Part shown: one piece after another, positions 49,178 through 62,453 of the stretch
How the letters are laid out: each line of letters starts with the position of its first letter
Numbering within the stretch: position 1 is the stretch's first letter
Source: Pollenia angustigena
Taxonomy: Eukaryota; Arthropoda; Insecta; Diptera; Polleniidae
Assembly: GCA_930367215.1 (NCBI GenBank)
Contig: OV884056.1
Span: 46,934,308 to 46,998,307 of the forward strand
Direction: 5' to 3'
Length of the DNA stretch: 64,000 nucleotides
The notes under the pieces: generated by a model
Databases searched by the model: none
The model's input: the letters and a program-made list of their open reading frames with translations, nothing else
What the model was told of the DNA's origin: nothing
Program-made: the position numbers and the translations under genes

Positions 49178-50084
49178 GGGTGATTTTTTAGCTATTATCT
49201 TTTTGGCAGCACTGGTTTAAACAGCTGACGCACGTTTCGTGTTTTGTTTCACTGTCAAACATCTTCAGTTTGGTCTATAATTTAACCATGAATCGTCTTA
49301 CAAACGAACAACGCTTGCAAATTATTGAATTTTATTATCAAAATGCGTGCTCTGTTAAGAAAATTCATCGCGCGCTTCTTGTGTTCAGCGACGAAGCTCA
49401 TTTTTGGCTCAATGGGTAAGTTAATAAGCCGAATTGTCGATTTTGGAGTGAAGATCAGCCAGAAGCATTGCAAGAGCTATTTATGCATCGAGAAAAAGTC
49501 ACAGTTTGGTGCGGTTTATGGGCTGGTGGCATCATTGGACCGTTCCAAGATGATGCGAATCGTAACGTAACTGTGAATGGTGAGCGCTACCGTGAGATGA
49601 TATCCAACTTTTTTTTGCCCAAAATGCAAGAGCTTGTTGACTTGCACGACATGTGGTTTCAACAAGACGGTGCCACATGCCACACAGCACGCTTAACAAT
49701 GGACTTATTGAGAGGCGAGTTCGGTGAACATTTTATTTCACGTTCGGACCGGTCAATTGGCCGCCTAGATCGTGCGATTTAACGTCTTTAGACTATTTTT
49801 TGTGCGGCTACGTTAAAGCTCATGTCTATACACACATGCCCGCTTCAATTGACGCATTGGAAGAAAACATTGAAGCATTTATTCGTGAGATACCGGCCGA
49901 AATGTTGGAAACAGAATGCCAACATTGGACTAAGCGGATGGACCATTTGAGGCGCAATCACGGTCAACATTTGCATGAAATAATCTTCAAACATTTAATT
50001 ATATGGACCGTACTATCGATTCAAATAAAGATTTCATGCATTTTTCTGAATTTTATGAGTTTTTTTTACAACTTTCCTATAGCT
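49178..50084 (+). mobile_element. Mariner-like remnant, unit 14, with 1-bp deletion
   Basis: ATG 49288, fixed stop at codon 44. One G is lost from TCGGGACC near 49746, so the frame ends at 49782, before the third catalytic Asp, and reopens at about 49800. Confidence 0.85.
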
Positions 50085-50940
50085 CCCCTACAAGAAATGG
50101 ATGACCGAAACTAATACACACGCACTATTTTTGTTTGTTTTTATTGTTACAAGTGGCGTTGCCACTCGTGTGCGTTTGTATACCAAATTAGGAATATTTT
50201 GCAAAGCCCAAATTTTATTAATCTTTTCTTCTTATTTTTATATATACTTAATAATATGTTGAATATATCTGTTAATACGTTTCATAAATTTTAATAATTA
50301 TAAGAATTTAGCTAAATTTGTATTAATTATTTAAAAAAAAAGTGGTGGAATTTTGGGAATTGCTGTTGTTAAAAACATTTTAGGAAGAAATGTTTGCTAG
50401 TGGCAACGCTAATTACTCCAGGAATGAAATGCGTATGTAAGAGTGAAACAACGAATGTATGTTAGACAGTTTCATTTTTGAATGGAATGTGTAAAATATG
50501 TAAAAAATTCAAGATTAATTTTAAAAGCGAAAGGAATTTTATGAAATTGTGACGTGCGCCCATTATATTATTTAAAATAAATATAAAAAAAGTGAAATAA
50601 AAATTGACAGTGACAATAAAGAGTGATAAAAAATAATATTTGCCTTGACAGAAAGCAAGAATTGAGTGACAATAAAAATAACACAAATACCTATTAAAAT
50701 ATAAAAAAGTGACAATAAGATAAAAAATACCTATTAAGAAATTAAATTAAATAATAAAAGTATACTTTTTGTGATAAAAGATAACTATGAAAAAAAGACG
50801 TTTGCAAAATTGTCTATCATTGGAAAAAAAGACATTTGAGTCCAAAATTAAAATGTATAGAAGGTTAATAGAAAACGAAGATAGTGCACGAAGTGAAAGA
50901 TCTAATATACAACCTGTTCCATCAATAAGCTAAAATTCTA

Positions 50941-51520
50941 ATGGAGTGTAAAGTAGGCATAAAAAAAGCCCAAGAGTACCTCAGCCGCATGACAGGAGAG
51001 ACTTCTGATCAAGGGCTTGATGAGACCGCCAGCATGCTCCCCTTGCGGACCACAACAGCAGTGCAAGAAATAGAGGAGAAGCTAGACTCCGATTACGCTC
51101 AGGCCATGGTAACAATCACAATATTTTATATATTTTACTTGCTCAAACAGTAATTGAACTTCTTTACAGAAGTCCTATATTCATAAAATTAAAGGTGTTT
51201 CTTTAGATGTTGGCAGTGTTATTAGTGCATCGTTTGCAGATGATTTGCTATATAAATATAATTGGGATGGAAGGTGGGGAAAACTTCCGTTGTCAAATCT
51301 CACGCTGCTAAATAAAATTGTAAGAGGTATGTACAGACATTAAATAATTTTAGTCTTTGAATATTTAACATTTCTGTCTTTTTTTTTACTTCATATTTTA
51401 GATGTTTTTCAGAACCTAGGAGCCGGGGAGTATGAAAAAAGTATAAGAAAAGCGGTTGAACGTGCCCACCATAGGGTAAAGCAACAAAAATACATAAAAG
51501 AAAAAGGGGTTAATAAATAA
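50941..51520 (+). CDS. DUF4806-like domain protein, three exons (unit 15)
   Basis: Exons 50941-51108, 51170-51326 and 51402-51520; introns 61 and 75 bp. Intact, majority protein sequence. Intron 1 has AATTGAACTTC instead of AATTCAACTTC; the borders are unaffected. Confidence 0.6.
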
Positions 51521-51918
51521 AATGACGACAATTTTTTTAATTTAAACTAAAATAATCAATCTAAAAGAGAAAAAAAACCAAAAAATAAGCGTGACCAATA
51601 AATTGGTAAAAGTTTAGCTTTATTTTTAACACTTTTTATTGACTGAACTTTATTTGTAAGAAGGTGCTTGTTTAATGTAATTAAGAAACTGTTGAATGAT
51701 GTTTGATCCAGCAAACGTTTTCGAATGCAAACAAAACATAATTAATTTAAAAAATTTAGTTAAAAAAAAAAAATATTTATTTATTTAAGTTATTTTGGAA
51801 ACCAAAAAAATATTGAATTTTATTTTAAATAAAGACAAAAATTTGTATGAGAATTGAATGAGATGTTTTATTTTAATAGTGTTTTATTATAACTAAAAAA
51901 TACGTCAACAGTGACGAA

Positions 51919-52040
51919 TATATGAATCAGTACTGACTAGTCAGCTGTGGCCGGTATATGCGTCAGTACTGACCAGTCAGTACTGACTGGTCAGCTGTGT
52001 CCGTTATATGCATCAGTACTGACTAGTCAGCTGTGTCCGG
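51919..52040. repeat. Palindrome-rich minisatellite, unit 15
   Basis: 36+50+36 bp, majority sequence although the rest of this unit has many private changes. Confidence 0.9.
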
Positions 52041-52821
52041 TTTTTCAGCACTCAATAATCTTGAGCAACCTACATATAGTTGTCGATATGAAAAGCAATG
52101 AATGGGCGCCTAAATATATTCCAGCCAATGGACCATACGCATTCCGAAAAAGTACAAAAAGTACCAATTTGATCCATTTTTTACCCCTTAAAAAGTGCCG
52201 TATATTTTGTAATTTTTATACCAAATGCAACGAAGTACTAAAAGTACGAGCTTTGACTCATTTTATTCCCCCAGAAAGTACTCTGTACGTTAATTTAGGT
52301 TATATTTTATATGAATACCAAATTTTTCGAAGAGATAAAAAGTAACAGTTTTATCCCAATTTTATCCATTAAAAAATACCGTATATTTTGATCTCGACCA
52401 TATGCAATCTGTATACCAAATTTATCCAAAAGAGAAAAAGTATCAAAAGTAAAACATTTTTCGTTTTAACCTCTTAAAATATACCCCACTTAAATCTGGA
52501 CAATATCTCTAGCCAAATTTTTTGAAAATAAGAAAGTACCAAAACTAAAAGAGAAAAAGTGTTAAAAGTTGCCAAAAAAAGAAGCAACATTTCTTAAAAA
52601 TATATATACAAGGTAGATCAAAAAAGACCTACCCCCACCCATGTTTTATTTTGTAACTAGCTTTTACCCGTGACGTCGTTCACTTTAAGATTTAAAGAAA
52701 TGGGGTTATCCAGTAAAATATTTACAGAAAATTTATTTTGTTTTCTACGTCATTACTTATTTTATGTTAAAATATGTCTATAAACAACATTTTAAGATTT
52801 GTTATATTCCGCTAATATAAT

Positions 52822-53729
52822 GGGTGATTTTTTAGCTATTATCTTTTTGGCAGCACTGGTTTAAACAGCTGACGCACGTTTCGTGTTTTGTTTCACTGTC
52901 AAACATCTTCAGTTTGGTCTATAATTTAACCATGAATCGTCTTACAAACGAACAACGCTTGCAAATTATTGAATTTTATTATCAAAATGCGTGCTCTGTT
53001 AAGAAAATTCATCGCGCGCTTCTTGTGTTCAGCGACGAAGCTCATTTTTGGCTCAATGGGTAAGTTAATAAGCCGAATTGTCGATTTTGGAGTGAAGATC
53101 AGCCAGAAGCATTGCAAGAGCTATTTATGCATCCAGAAAAAGTCACAGTTTGGTGCGGTTTATGGGCTGGTGGCATCATTGGACCGTTCCAAGATGATGC
53201 GAATCGTAACGTAACTGTGAATGGTGAGCGCTACCGTGAGATGATATCCAACTTTTTTTTGCCCAAAATGCAAGAGCTTGTTGACTTGCACGACATGTGG
53301 TTTCAACAAGACGGTGCCACATGCCACACAGCACGCTTAACAATGGACTTATTGAGAGGCGAGTTCGGTGAACATTTTATTTCACGTTCGGGACCGGTCA
53401 ATTGGCCGCCTAGATCGTGCGATTTAACGTCTTTAGACTATTTTTTGTGCGGCTACGTTAAAGCTCATGTCTATACACACATGCCCGCTTCAATTGACGC
53501 ATTGGAAGAAAACATTGAAGCATTTATTCGTGAGATACCGGCCGAAATGTTGGAAACAGAATGCCAACATTGGACTAAGCGGATGGACCATTTGAGGCGC
53601 AATCACGGTCAACATTTGCATGAAATAATCTTCAAACATTTAATTATATGGACCGTACTATCGATTCAAATAAAGATTTCATGCATTTTTCTGAATTTTA
53701 TGAGTTTTTTTTACAACTTTCCTATAGCT
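52822..53729 (+). mobile_element. Mariner-like remnant, unit 15
   Basis: ATG 52932, fixed stop at codon 44, second part open to 53759. Codon 64 reads CCA (Pro, MHPEK) where all other units have CGA (Arg). I recall Pro at this place in related insect elements, so this may be the older state. Confidence 0.85.
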
Positions 53730-54586
53730 CCCCTACAAGAAATGGATGACCGAAACTAATACACACGCACTATTTTTGTTTGTTTTTATTGTTACAAGTG
53801 GCGTTGCCACTCGTGTGCGTTTGTATACCAAATTAGGAATATTTTGCAAAGCCCAAATTTTATTAATCTTTTCTTCTTATTTTTATATATACTTAATAAT
53901 ATGTTGAATATATCTGTTAATACGTTTCATAAATTTTAATAATTATAAGAATTTAGCTAAATTTGTATTAATTATTTAAAAAAAAAAGTGGTGGAATTTT
54001 GGGAATTGCTGTTGTTAAAAACATTTTAGGAAGAAATGTTTGCTAGTGGCAACGCTAATTACTCCAGGAATGAAATGCGTATGTAAGAGTGAAACAACGA
54101 ATGTATGTTAGACAGTTTCATTTTTGAATGGAATGTGTAAAATATGTAAAAAATTCAAGATTAATTTTAAAAGCGAAAGGAATTTTATGAAATTGTGACG
54201 TGCGCCCATTATATTATTTAAAATAAATATAAAAAAAGTGAAATAAAAATTGACAGTGACAATAAAGAGTGATAAAAAATAATATTTGCCTTGACAGAAA
54301 GCAAGAATTGAGTGACAATAAAAATAACACAAATACCTATTAAAATATAAAAAAGTGACAATAAGATAGAAAATACCTATTAAGAAATTAAATTAAATAA
54401 TAAAAGTATACTTTTTGTGATAAAAGATAACTATGAAAAAAAGACGTTTGCAAAATTGTCTATCATTGGAAAAAAAGACATTTGAGTCCAAAATTAAAAT
54501 GTATAGAAGGTTAATAGAAAACGAAGATAGTGCACGAAGTGAAAGATCTAATATACAACCTGTTCCATCAATAAGCTAAAATTCTA

Positions 54587-55165
54587 ATGGAGTGTAAAGT
54601 AGGCATAAAAAAAGCCCAAGAGTACCTCAGCCGCATGACAGGAGAGACTTCTGATCAAGGGCTTGATGAGACCGCCAGCATGCTCCCCTTGCGGACCACA
54701 ACAGCAGTGCAAGAAATAGAGGAGAAGCTAGACTCCGATTACGCTCAGGCCATGGTAACAATCACAATATTTTATATATTTTACTTGCTCAAACAGTAAT
54801 TCAACTTCTTTACAGAAGTCCTATATTCATAAAATTAAAGGTGTTTCTTTAGATGTTGGCAGTGTTATTAGTGCATCGTTTGCAGATGATTTGCTATATA
54901 AATATAATTGGGATGGAAGGTGGGGAAAACTTCCGTTGTCAAATCTCACGCTGCTAAATAAAATTGTAAGAGGTATGTACAGACATTAAATAATTTTAGT
55001 CTTTGAATATTTAACATTTCTGTCTTTTTTTTTACTTCATATTTTAGATGTTTTCAGAACCTAGGAGCCGGGGAGTATGAAAAAAGTATAAGAAAAGCGG
55101 TTGAACGTGCCCACCATAGGGTAAAGCAACAAAAATACATAAAAGAAAAAGGGGTTAATAAATAA
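54587..55165 (+). pseudogene. DUF4806-like gene, unit 16: exon 3 frameshift
   Basis: Exons 54587-54754, 54816-54972 and 55048-55165. One T is missing from GATGTTTTTCAG at the start of exon 3, so after Asp-Val-Phe the frame shifts and meets TAG two codons later. The product would lack the basic C-terminal tail but keep the YKYNWDGRWG core. Confidence 0.62.
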
Positions 55166-55563
55166 AATGACGACAATTTTTTTAATTTAAACTAAAATAA
55201 TCAATCTAAAAGAGAAAAAAAATCAAAAAATAAGCGTGACCAATAAATTGGTAAAAGTTTAGCTTTATTTTTAACACTTTTTATTGACTGAACTTTATTT
55301 GTAAGAAGGTGCTTGTTTAATGTAATTAAGAAACTGTTGAATGATGTTTGATCCAGCAAACGTTTTCGAATGCAAACAAAACATAATTAATTTAAAAAAT
55401 TTAGTTAAAAAAAAAAAATATTTATTTATTTAAGTTATTTTGGAAACCAAAAAAATATTGAATTTTATTTTAAATAAAGACAAAAATTTGTATGAGAATT
55501 GAATGAGATGTTTTATTTTAATAGTGTTTTATTAAAACTAAAAAATACGTCAACAGTGACGAA

Positions 55564-55685
55564 TATATGAATCAGTACTGACTAGTCAGCTGTGGCCGGT
55601 ATATGCGTCAGTACTGACCAGTCAGTACTGACTGGTCAGCTGTGTCCGTTATATGCATCAGTACTGACTAGTCAGCTGTGTCCGG
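55564..55685. repeat. Palindrome-rich minisatellite, unit 16
   Basis: 36+50+36 bp, majority sequence. Confidence 0.9.
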
Positions 55686-56466
55686 TTTTTGAGCACTCAA
55701 TAATCTTGAGCAACCTACATATAGTTGTCGATATGAAAAGCAATGAATGGGCGCCTAAATATATTCCAGCCAATGGACCATACGCATTCCGAAAAAGTAC
55801 AAAAAGTACCAATTTGATCCATTTTTTACCCCTTAAAAAGTGCCGTATATTTTGAACTTTTTATACCAAATGCAACGAAGTACTAAAAGTACGAGCTTTG
55901 ACTCATTTTATTCCCCCAGAAAGTACTCTGTACGTTAATTTAGGTTATGTTTTATATGAATACCAAATTTTTCGAAGAGATAAAAAGTAACAGTTTTATC
56001 CCAATTTTATCCATTAAAAAATACCGTATATTTTGATCTCGACCATATGCAATCTGTATACCAAATTTATCCAAAAGAGAAAAAGTATCAAAAGTAAAAC
56101 ATTTTTCGTTTTAACCTCTTAAAATATACCCCACTTAAATCTGGACAATATCTCTAGCCAAATTTTTTGAAAATAAGAAAGTACCAAAACTAAAAGAGAA
56201 AAAGTGTTAAAAGTTGCCAAAAAAAGAAGCAACATTTCTTAAAAATATATATACAAGGTAGATCAAAAAAGACCTACCCCCACCCATGTTTTATTTTGTA
56301 ACTAGCTTTTACCCGTGACGTCGTTCACTTTAAGATTTAAAGAAATGGGGTTATCCAGTAAAATATTTACAGAAAATTTATTTTGTTTTCTACGTCATTA
56401 CTTATTTTATGTTAAAATATGTCTATAAACAACATTTTAAGATTTGTTATATTCCGCTAATATAAT

Positions 56467-57374
56467 GGGTGATTTTTTAGCTATTATCTTTTTGGAAGCA
56501 CTGGTTTAAACAGCTGACGCACGTTTCGTGTTTTGTTTCACTGTCAAACATCTTCAGTTTGGTCTATAATTTAACCATGAATCGTCTTACAAACGAACAA
56601 CGCTTGCAAATTATTGAATTTTATTATCAAAATGCGTGCTCTGTTAAGAAAATTCATCGCGCGCTTCTTGTGTTCAGCGACGAAGCTCATTTTTGGCTCA
56701 ATGGGTAAGTTAATAAGCCGAATTGTCGATTTTGGAGTGAAGATCAGCCAGAAGCATTGCAAGAGCTATTTATGCATCGAGAAAAAGTCACAGTTTGGTG
56801 CGGTTTATGGGCTGGTGGCATCATTGGACCGTTCCAAGATGATGCGAATCGTAACGTAACTGTGAATGGTGAGCGCTACCGTGAGATGATATCCAACTTT
56901 TTTTTGCCCAAAATGCAAGAGCTTGTTGACTTGCACGACATGTGGTTTCAACAAGACGGTGCCACATGCCACACAGCACGCTTAACAATGGACTTATTGA
57001 GAGGCGAGTTCGGTGAACATTTTATTTCACGTTCGGGACCGGTCAATTGGCCGCCTAGATCGTGCGATTTAACGTCTTTAGACTATTTTTTGTGCGGCTA
57101 CGTTAAATCTCATGTCTATACACACATGCCCGCTTCAATTGACGCATTGGAAGAAAACATTGAAGCATTTATTCGTGAGATACCGGCCGAAATGTTGGAA
57201 ACAGAATGCCAACATTGGACTAAGCAGATGGACCATTTGAGGCGCAATCACGGTCAACATTTGCATGAAATAATCTTCAAACATTTAATTATATGGACCG
57301 TACTATCGATTCAAATAAAGATTTCATGCATTTTTCTGAATTTTATGAGTTTTTTTTACAACTTTCCTATAGCT
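56467..57374 (+). mobile_element. Mariner-like remnant, unit 16
   Basis: ATG 56577, fixed stop at codon 44, second part open to 57404. Private Ala-to-Ser (VKSHVYTH) and Arg-to-Gln (TKQMDH) changes, and GGAAGCACTGG in the 5' untranslated part. Confidence 0.85.
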
Positions 57375-58230
57375 CCCCTACAAGAAATGGATGACCGAAA
57401 CTAATACACACGCACTATTTTTGTTTGTTTTTATTGTTACAAGTGGCGTTGCCACTCGTGTGCGTTTGTATACCAAATAAGGAATATTTTGCAAAGCCCA
57501 AATTTTATTAATCTTTTCTTCTTATTTTTATATATACTTAATAATATGTTGAATATATCTGTTAATACGTTTCATAAATTTTAATAATTATAAGAATTTA
57601 GCTAAATTTGTATTAATTATTTAAAAAAAAAGTGGCGGAATTTTGGGAATTGCTGTTGTTAAAAACATTTTAGGAAGAAATGTTTGCTAGTGGCAACGCT
57701 AATTACTCCAGGAATGAAATGCGTATGTAAGAGTGAAACAACGAATGTATGTTAGACAGTTTCATTTTTGAATGGAATGTGTAAAATATGTAAAAAATTC
57801 AAGATTAATTTTAAAAGCGAAAGGAATTTTATGAAATTGTGACGTGCGCCCATTATATTATTTAAAATAAATATAAAAAAAGTGAAATAAAAATTGACAG
57901 TGACAATAAAGAGTGATAAAAAATAATATTTGCCTTGACAGAAAGCAAGAATTGAGTGACAATAAAAATAACACAAATACCTATTAAAATATAAAAAAGT
58001 GACAATAAGATAGAAAATACCTATTAAGAAATTAAATTAAATAATAAAAGTATACTTTTTGTGATAAAAGATAACTATGAAAAAAAGACGTTTGCAAAAT
58101 TGTCTATCATTGGAAAAAAAGACATTTGAGTCCAAAATTAAAATGTATAGAAGGTTAATAGAAAACGAAGATAGTGCACGAAGTGAAAGATCTAATATAC
58201 AACCTGTTCCATCAATAAGCTAAAATTCTA

Positions 58231-58810
58231 ATGGAGTGTAAAGTAGGCATAAAAAAAGCCCAAGAGTACCTCAGCCGCATGACAGGAGAGACTTCTGATC
58301 AAGGGCTTGATGAGACCGCCAGCATGCTCCCCTTGCGGACCACAACAGCAGTGCAAGAAATAGAGGAGAAGCTAGACTCCGATTACGCTCAGGCCATGGT
58401 AACAATCACAATATTTTATATATTTTACTTGCTCAAACAGTAATTCAACTTCTTTACAGAAGTCCTATATTCATAAAATTAAAGGTGTTTCTTTAGATGT
58501 TGGCAGTGTTATTAGTGCATCGTTTGCAGATGATTTGCTATATAAATATAATTGGGATGGAAGGTGGGGAAAACTTCCGTTGTCAAATCTCACGCTGCTA
58601 AATAAAATTGTAAGAGGTATGTACAGACATTAAATAATTTTAGTCTTTGAATATTTAACATTTCTGTCTTTTTTTTTACTTCATATTTTAGATGTTTTTC
58701 AGAACCTAGGAGCCGGGGAGTATGAAAAAAGTATAAGAAAAGCGGTTGAACGTGCCCACCATAGGGTAAAGCAACAAAAATACATAAAAGAAAAAGGGGT
58801 TAATAAATAA
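58231..58810 (+). CDS. DUF4806-like domain protein, three exons (unit 17)
   Basis: Exons 58231-58398, 58460-58616 and 58692-58810; introns 61 and 75 bp. Intact, majority protein sequence. Confidence 0.6.
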
Positions 58811-59208
58811 AATGACGACAATTTTTTTAATTTAAACTAAAATAATCAATCTAAAAGAGAAAAAAAATCAAAAAATAAGCTTGACCAATAAATTGGTAAA
58901 AGTTTAGCTTTATTTTTAACACTTTTTATTGACTGAACTTTATTTGTAAGAAGGTGCTTGTTTAATGTAATTAAGAAACTGTTGAATGCTGTTTGATCCA
59001 GCAAACGTTTTCGAATGCAAACAAAACATAATTAATTTAAAAAATTTAGTTAAAAAAAAAAAATATTTATTTATTTAAGTTATTTTGGAAACCAAAAAAA
59101 TATTGAATTTTATTTTAAATAAAGACAAAAATTTGTATGAGAATTGAATGAGATGTTTTATTTTAATAGTGTTTTATTAAAACTAAAAAATACGTCAACA
59201 GTGACGAA

Positions 59209-59330
59209 TATATGAATCAGTACTGACTAGTCAGCTGTGGCCGGTATATGCGTCAGTACTGACCAGTCAGTACTGACTGGTCAGCTGTGTCCGTTATATG
59301 CATCAGTACTGACTAGTCAGCTGTGTCCGG
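59209..59330. repeat. Palindrome-rich minisatellite, unit 17
   Basis: 36+50+36 bp, majority sequence. Confidence 0.9.
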
Positions 59331-60110
59331 TTTTTGAGCACTCAATAATCTTGAGCAACCTACATATAGTTGTCGATATGAAAAGCAATGAATGGGCGCC
59401 TAAATATATTCCAGCCAATGGACCATACGCATTCCGAAAAAGTACAAAAAGTACCAATTTGATCCATTTTTTACCCCTTAAAAAGTGCCGTATATTTTGT
59501 ACTTTTTATACCAAATGCAACGAAGTACTAAAAGTACGAGCTTTGACTCATTTTATTCCCCCAGAAAGTACTCTGTACGTTAATTTAGGTTATGTTTTAT
59601 ATGAATACCAAATTTTTCGAAGAGATAAAAAGTAACAGTTTTATCCCAATTTTATCCATTAAAAAATACCGTATATTTTGATCTCGACCATATGCAATCT
59701 GTATACCAAATTTATCCAAAAGAGAAAAAGTATCAAAAGTAAAACATTTTTCGTTTTAACCTCTTAAAATATACCCCACTTAAATCTGGACAATATCTCT
59801 AGCCAAATTTTTTGAAAATAAGAAAGTACCAAAACTAAAAGAGAAAAAGTGTTAAAAGTTGCCAAAAAAAGAAGCAACATTTCTTAAAAATATATATACA
59901 AGGTAGATCAAAAAGACCTACCCCCACCCATGTTTTATTTTGTAACTAGCTTTTACCCGTGACGTCGTTCACTTTAAGATTTAAAGAAATGGGGTTATCC
60001 AGTAAAATATTTACAGAAAATTTATTTTGTTTTCTACGTCATTACTTATTTTATGTTAAAATATGTCTATAAACAACATTTTAAGATTTGTTATATTCCG
60101 CTAATATAAT

Positions 60111-61018
60111 GGGTGATTTTTTAGCTATTATCTTTTTGGCAGCACTGGTTTAAACAGCTGACGCACGTTTCGTGTTTTGTTTCACTGTCAAACATCTTCA
60201 GTTTGGTCTATAATTTAACCATGAATCGTCTTACAAACGAACAACGCTTGCAAATTATTGAATTTTATTATCAAAATGCGTGCTCTGTTAAGAAAATTCA
60301 TCGCGCGCTTCTTGTGTTCAGCGACGAAGCTCATTTTTGGCTCAATGGGTAAGTTAATAAGCCGAATTGTCGATTTTGGAGTGAAGATCAGCCAGAAGCA
60401 TTGCAAGAGCTATTTATGCATCGAGAAAAAGTCACAGTTTGGTGCGGTTTATGGGTTGGTGGCATCATTGGACCGTTCCAAGATGATGCGAATCGTAACG
60501 TAACTGTGAATGGTGAGCGCTACCGTGAGATGATATCCAACTTTTTTTTGCCCAAAATGCAAGAGCTTGTTGACTTGCACGACATGTGGTTTCAACAAGA
60601 CGGTGCCACATGCCACACAGCACGCTTAACAATGGACTTATTGAGAGGCGAGTTCGGTGAACATTTTATTTCACGTTCGGGACCGGTCAATTGGCCGCCT
60701 AGATCGTGCGATTTAACGTCTTTAGACTATTTTTTGTGCGGCTACGTTAAAGCTCATGTCTATACACACATGCCCGCTTCAATTGACGCATTGGAAGAAA
60801 ACATTGAAGCATTTATTCGTGAGATACCGGCCGAAATGTTGGAAACAGAATGCCAACATTGGACTAAGCGGATGGACCATTTGAGGCGCAATCACGGTCA
60901 ACATTTGCATGAAATAATCTTCAAACATTTAATTATATGGACCGTACTATCGATTCAAATAAAGATTTCATGCATTTTTCTGAATTTTATGAGTTTTTTT
61001 TACAACTTTCCTATAGCT
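60111..61018 (+). mobile_element. Mariner-like remnant, unit 17
   Basis: ATG 60221, fixed stop at codon 44, second part open to 61048. Private Ala-to-Val (GLWVGG). Confidence 0.85.
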
Positions 61019-61874
61019 CCCCTACAAGAAATGGATGACCGAAACTAATACACACGCACTATTTTTGTTTGTTTTTATTGTTACAAGTGGCGTTGCCACT
61101 CGTGTGCGTTTGTATACCAAATTAGGAATATTTTGCAAAGCCTAAATTTTATTAATCTTTTCTTCTTATTTTTATATATACTTAATAATATGTTGAATAT
61201 ATCTGTTAATACGTTTCATAAATTTTAATAATTATAAGAATTTAGCTAAATTTGTATTAATTATTTAAAAAAAAAGTGGTGGAATTTTGGGAATTGCTGT
61301 TGTTAAAAACATTTTAGGAAGAAATGTTTGCTAGTGGCAACGCTAATTACTCCAGGAATGAAATGCGTATGTAAGAGTGAAACAACGAATGTATGTTAGA
61401 CAGTTTCATTTTTGAATGGAATGTGTAAAATATGTAAAAAATTCAAGATTAATTTTAAAAGCGAAAGGAATTTTATGAAATTGTGACGTGCGCCCATTAT
61501 ATTATTTAAAATAAATATAAAAAAAGTGAAATAAAAATTGACAGTGACAATAAAGAGTGATAAAAAATAATATTTGCCTTGACAGAAAGCAAGAATTGAG
61601 TGACAATAAAAATAACACAAATACCTATTAAAATATAAAAAAGTGACAATAAGATAGAAAATACCTATTAAGAAATTAAATTAAATAATAAAAGTATACT
61701 TTTTGTGATAAAAGATAACTATGAAAAAAAGACGTTTGCAAAATTGTCTATCATTGGAAAAAAAGACATTTGAGTCCAAAATTAAAATGTATAGAAGGTT
61801 AATAGAAAACGAAGATAGTGCACGAAGTGAAAGATCTGATATACAACCTGTTCCATCAATAAGCTAAAATTCTA

Positions 61875-62453
61875 ATGGAGTGTAAAGTAGGCATAAAAAA
61901 AGCCCAGAGTACCTCAGCCGCATGACAGGAGAGACTTCTGATCAAGGGCTTGATGAGACCGCCAGCATGCTCCCCTTGCGGACCACAACAGCAGTGCAAG
62001 AAATAGAGGAGAAGCTAGACTCCGATTACGCTCAGGCCATGGTAACAATCACAATATTTTATATATTTTACTTGCTCAAACAGTAATTCAACTTCTTTAC
62101 AGAAGTCCTATATTCATAAAATTAAAGGTGTTTCTTTAGATGTTGGCAGTGTTATTAATGCATCGTTTGCAGATGATTTGCTATATAAATATAATTGGGA
62201 TGGAAGGTGGGGAAAACTTCCGTTGTCAAATCTCACGCTGCTAAATAAAATTGTAAGAGGTATGTACAGACATTAAATAATTTTAGTCTTTGAATATTTA
62301 ACATTTCTGTCTTTTTTTTTACTTCATATTTTAGATGTTTTTCAGAACCTAGGAGCCGGGGAGTATGAAAAAAGTATAAGAAAAGCGGTTGAACGTGCCC
62401 ACCATAGGGTAAAGCAACAAAAATACATAAAAGAAAAAGGGGTTAATAAATAA
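61875..62453 (+). pseudogene. DUF4806-like gene, unit 18: exon 1 frameshift
   Basis: Exons 61875-62041, 62103-62259 and 62335-62453. One A is lost in GCCCAAGAG (now GCCCAGAG), shifting the frame after residue 11 and reaching TGA within a few codons. S75N in exon 2. As in unit 6, an ATG at the former codon 17 stays in the correct frame for the domain. Confidence 0.62.

Larger units (their letters stand above)
46892..50537 (+). repeat. Array unit 14 (3646 bp)
   Basis: Shares GTTTTATAAAAAC, ATTCGAGCC and the long A-run in the leader with unit 13 but has the common CCCCCACCCATG. Private: a second extra A near 47028, TACATCAACAG near 48257 and loss of one G in the mariner remnant near 49746. The 48-codon ORF is at 47143-47289. 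Confidence 0.95.
50538..54183 (+). repeat. Array unit 15 (3646 bp, many private changes)
   Basis: Carries an unusual number of single-unit changes: GATAAAAAATACC near 50719, AATTGAACTTC in intron 1, AAAAACCAAAAAA near 51574, TTATTATAAC near 51887, TTTTTCAGCACTC, TTGTAATTTTTA, GGTTATATTTTA and CATCCAGAAAAAG in the mariner remnant. This suggests it has exchanged less recently with its neighbours. The 48-codon ORF is at 50787-50933. Confidence 0.95.
54184..57827 (+). repeat. Array unit 16 (3644 bp)
   Basis: Shares TATTTTGAACTTTTTATACC near 55849 only with unit 18. Private: one T lost at the start of exon 3, TTTTTGGAAGCACTGG near 56491, two amino-acid changes in the mariner remnant, CCAAATAAGGAATATT and AAGTGGCGG in the tail. 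The 48-codon ORF is at 54433-54579. Confidence 0.95.
57828..61471 (+). repeat. Array unit 17 (3644 bp)
   Basis: Close to the majority sequence. Private: ATAAGCTTGACC near 58876, GAATGCTGTTTG near 58984, one A fewer in GATCAAAAAGACC near 59908, Ala-to-Val in the mariner remnant and AAAGCCTAAAT near 61137. The 48-codon ORF is at 58077-58223. Confidence 0.95.
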
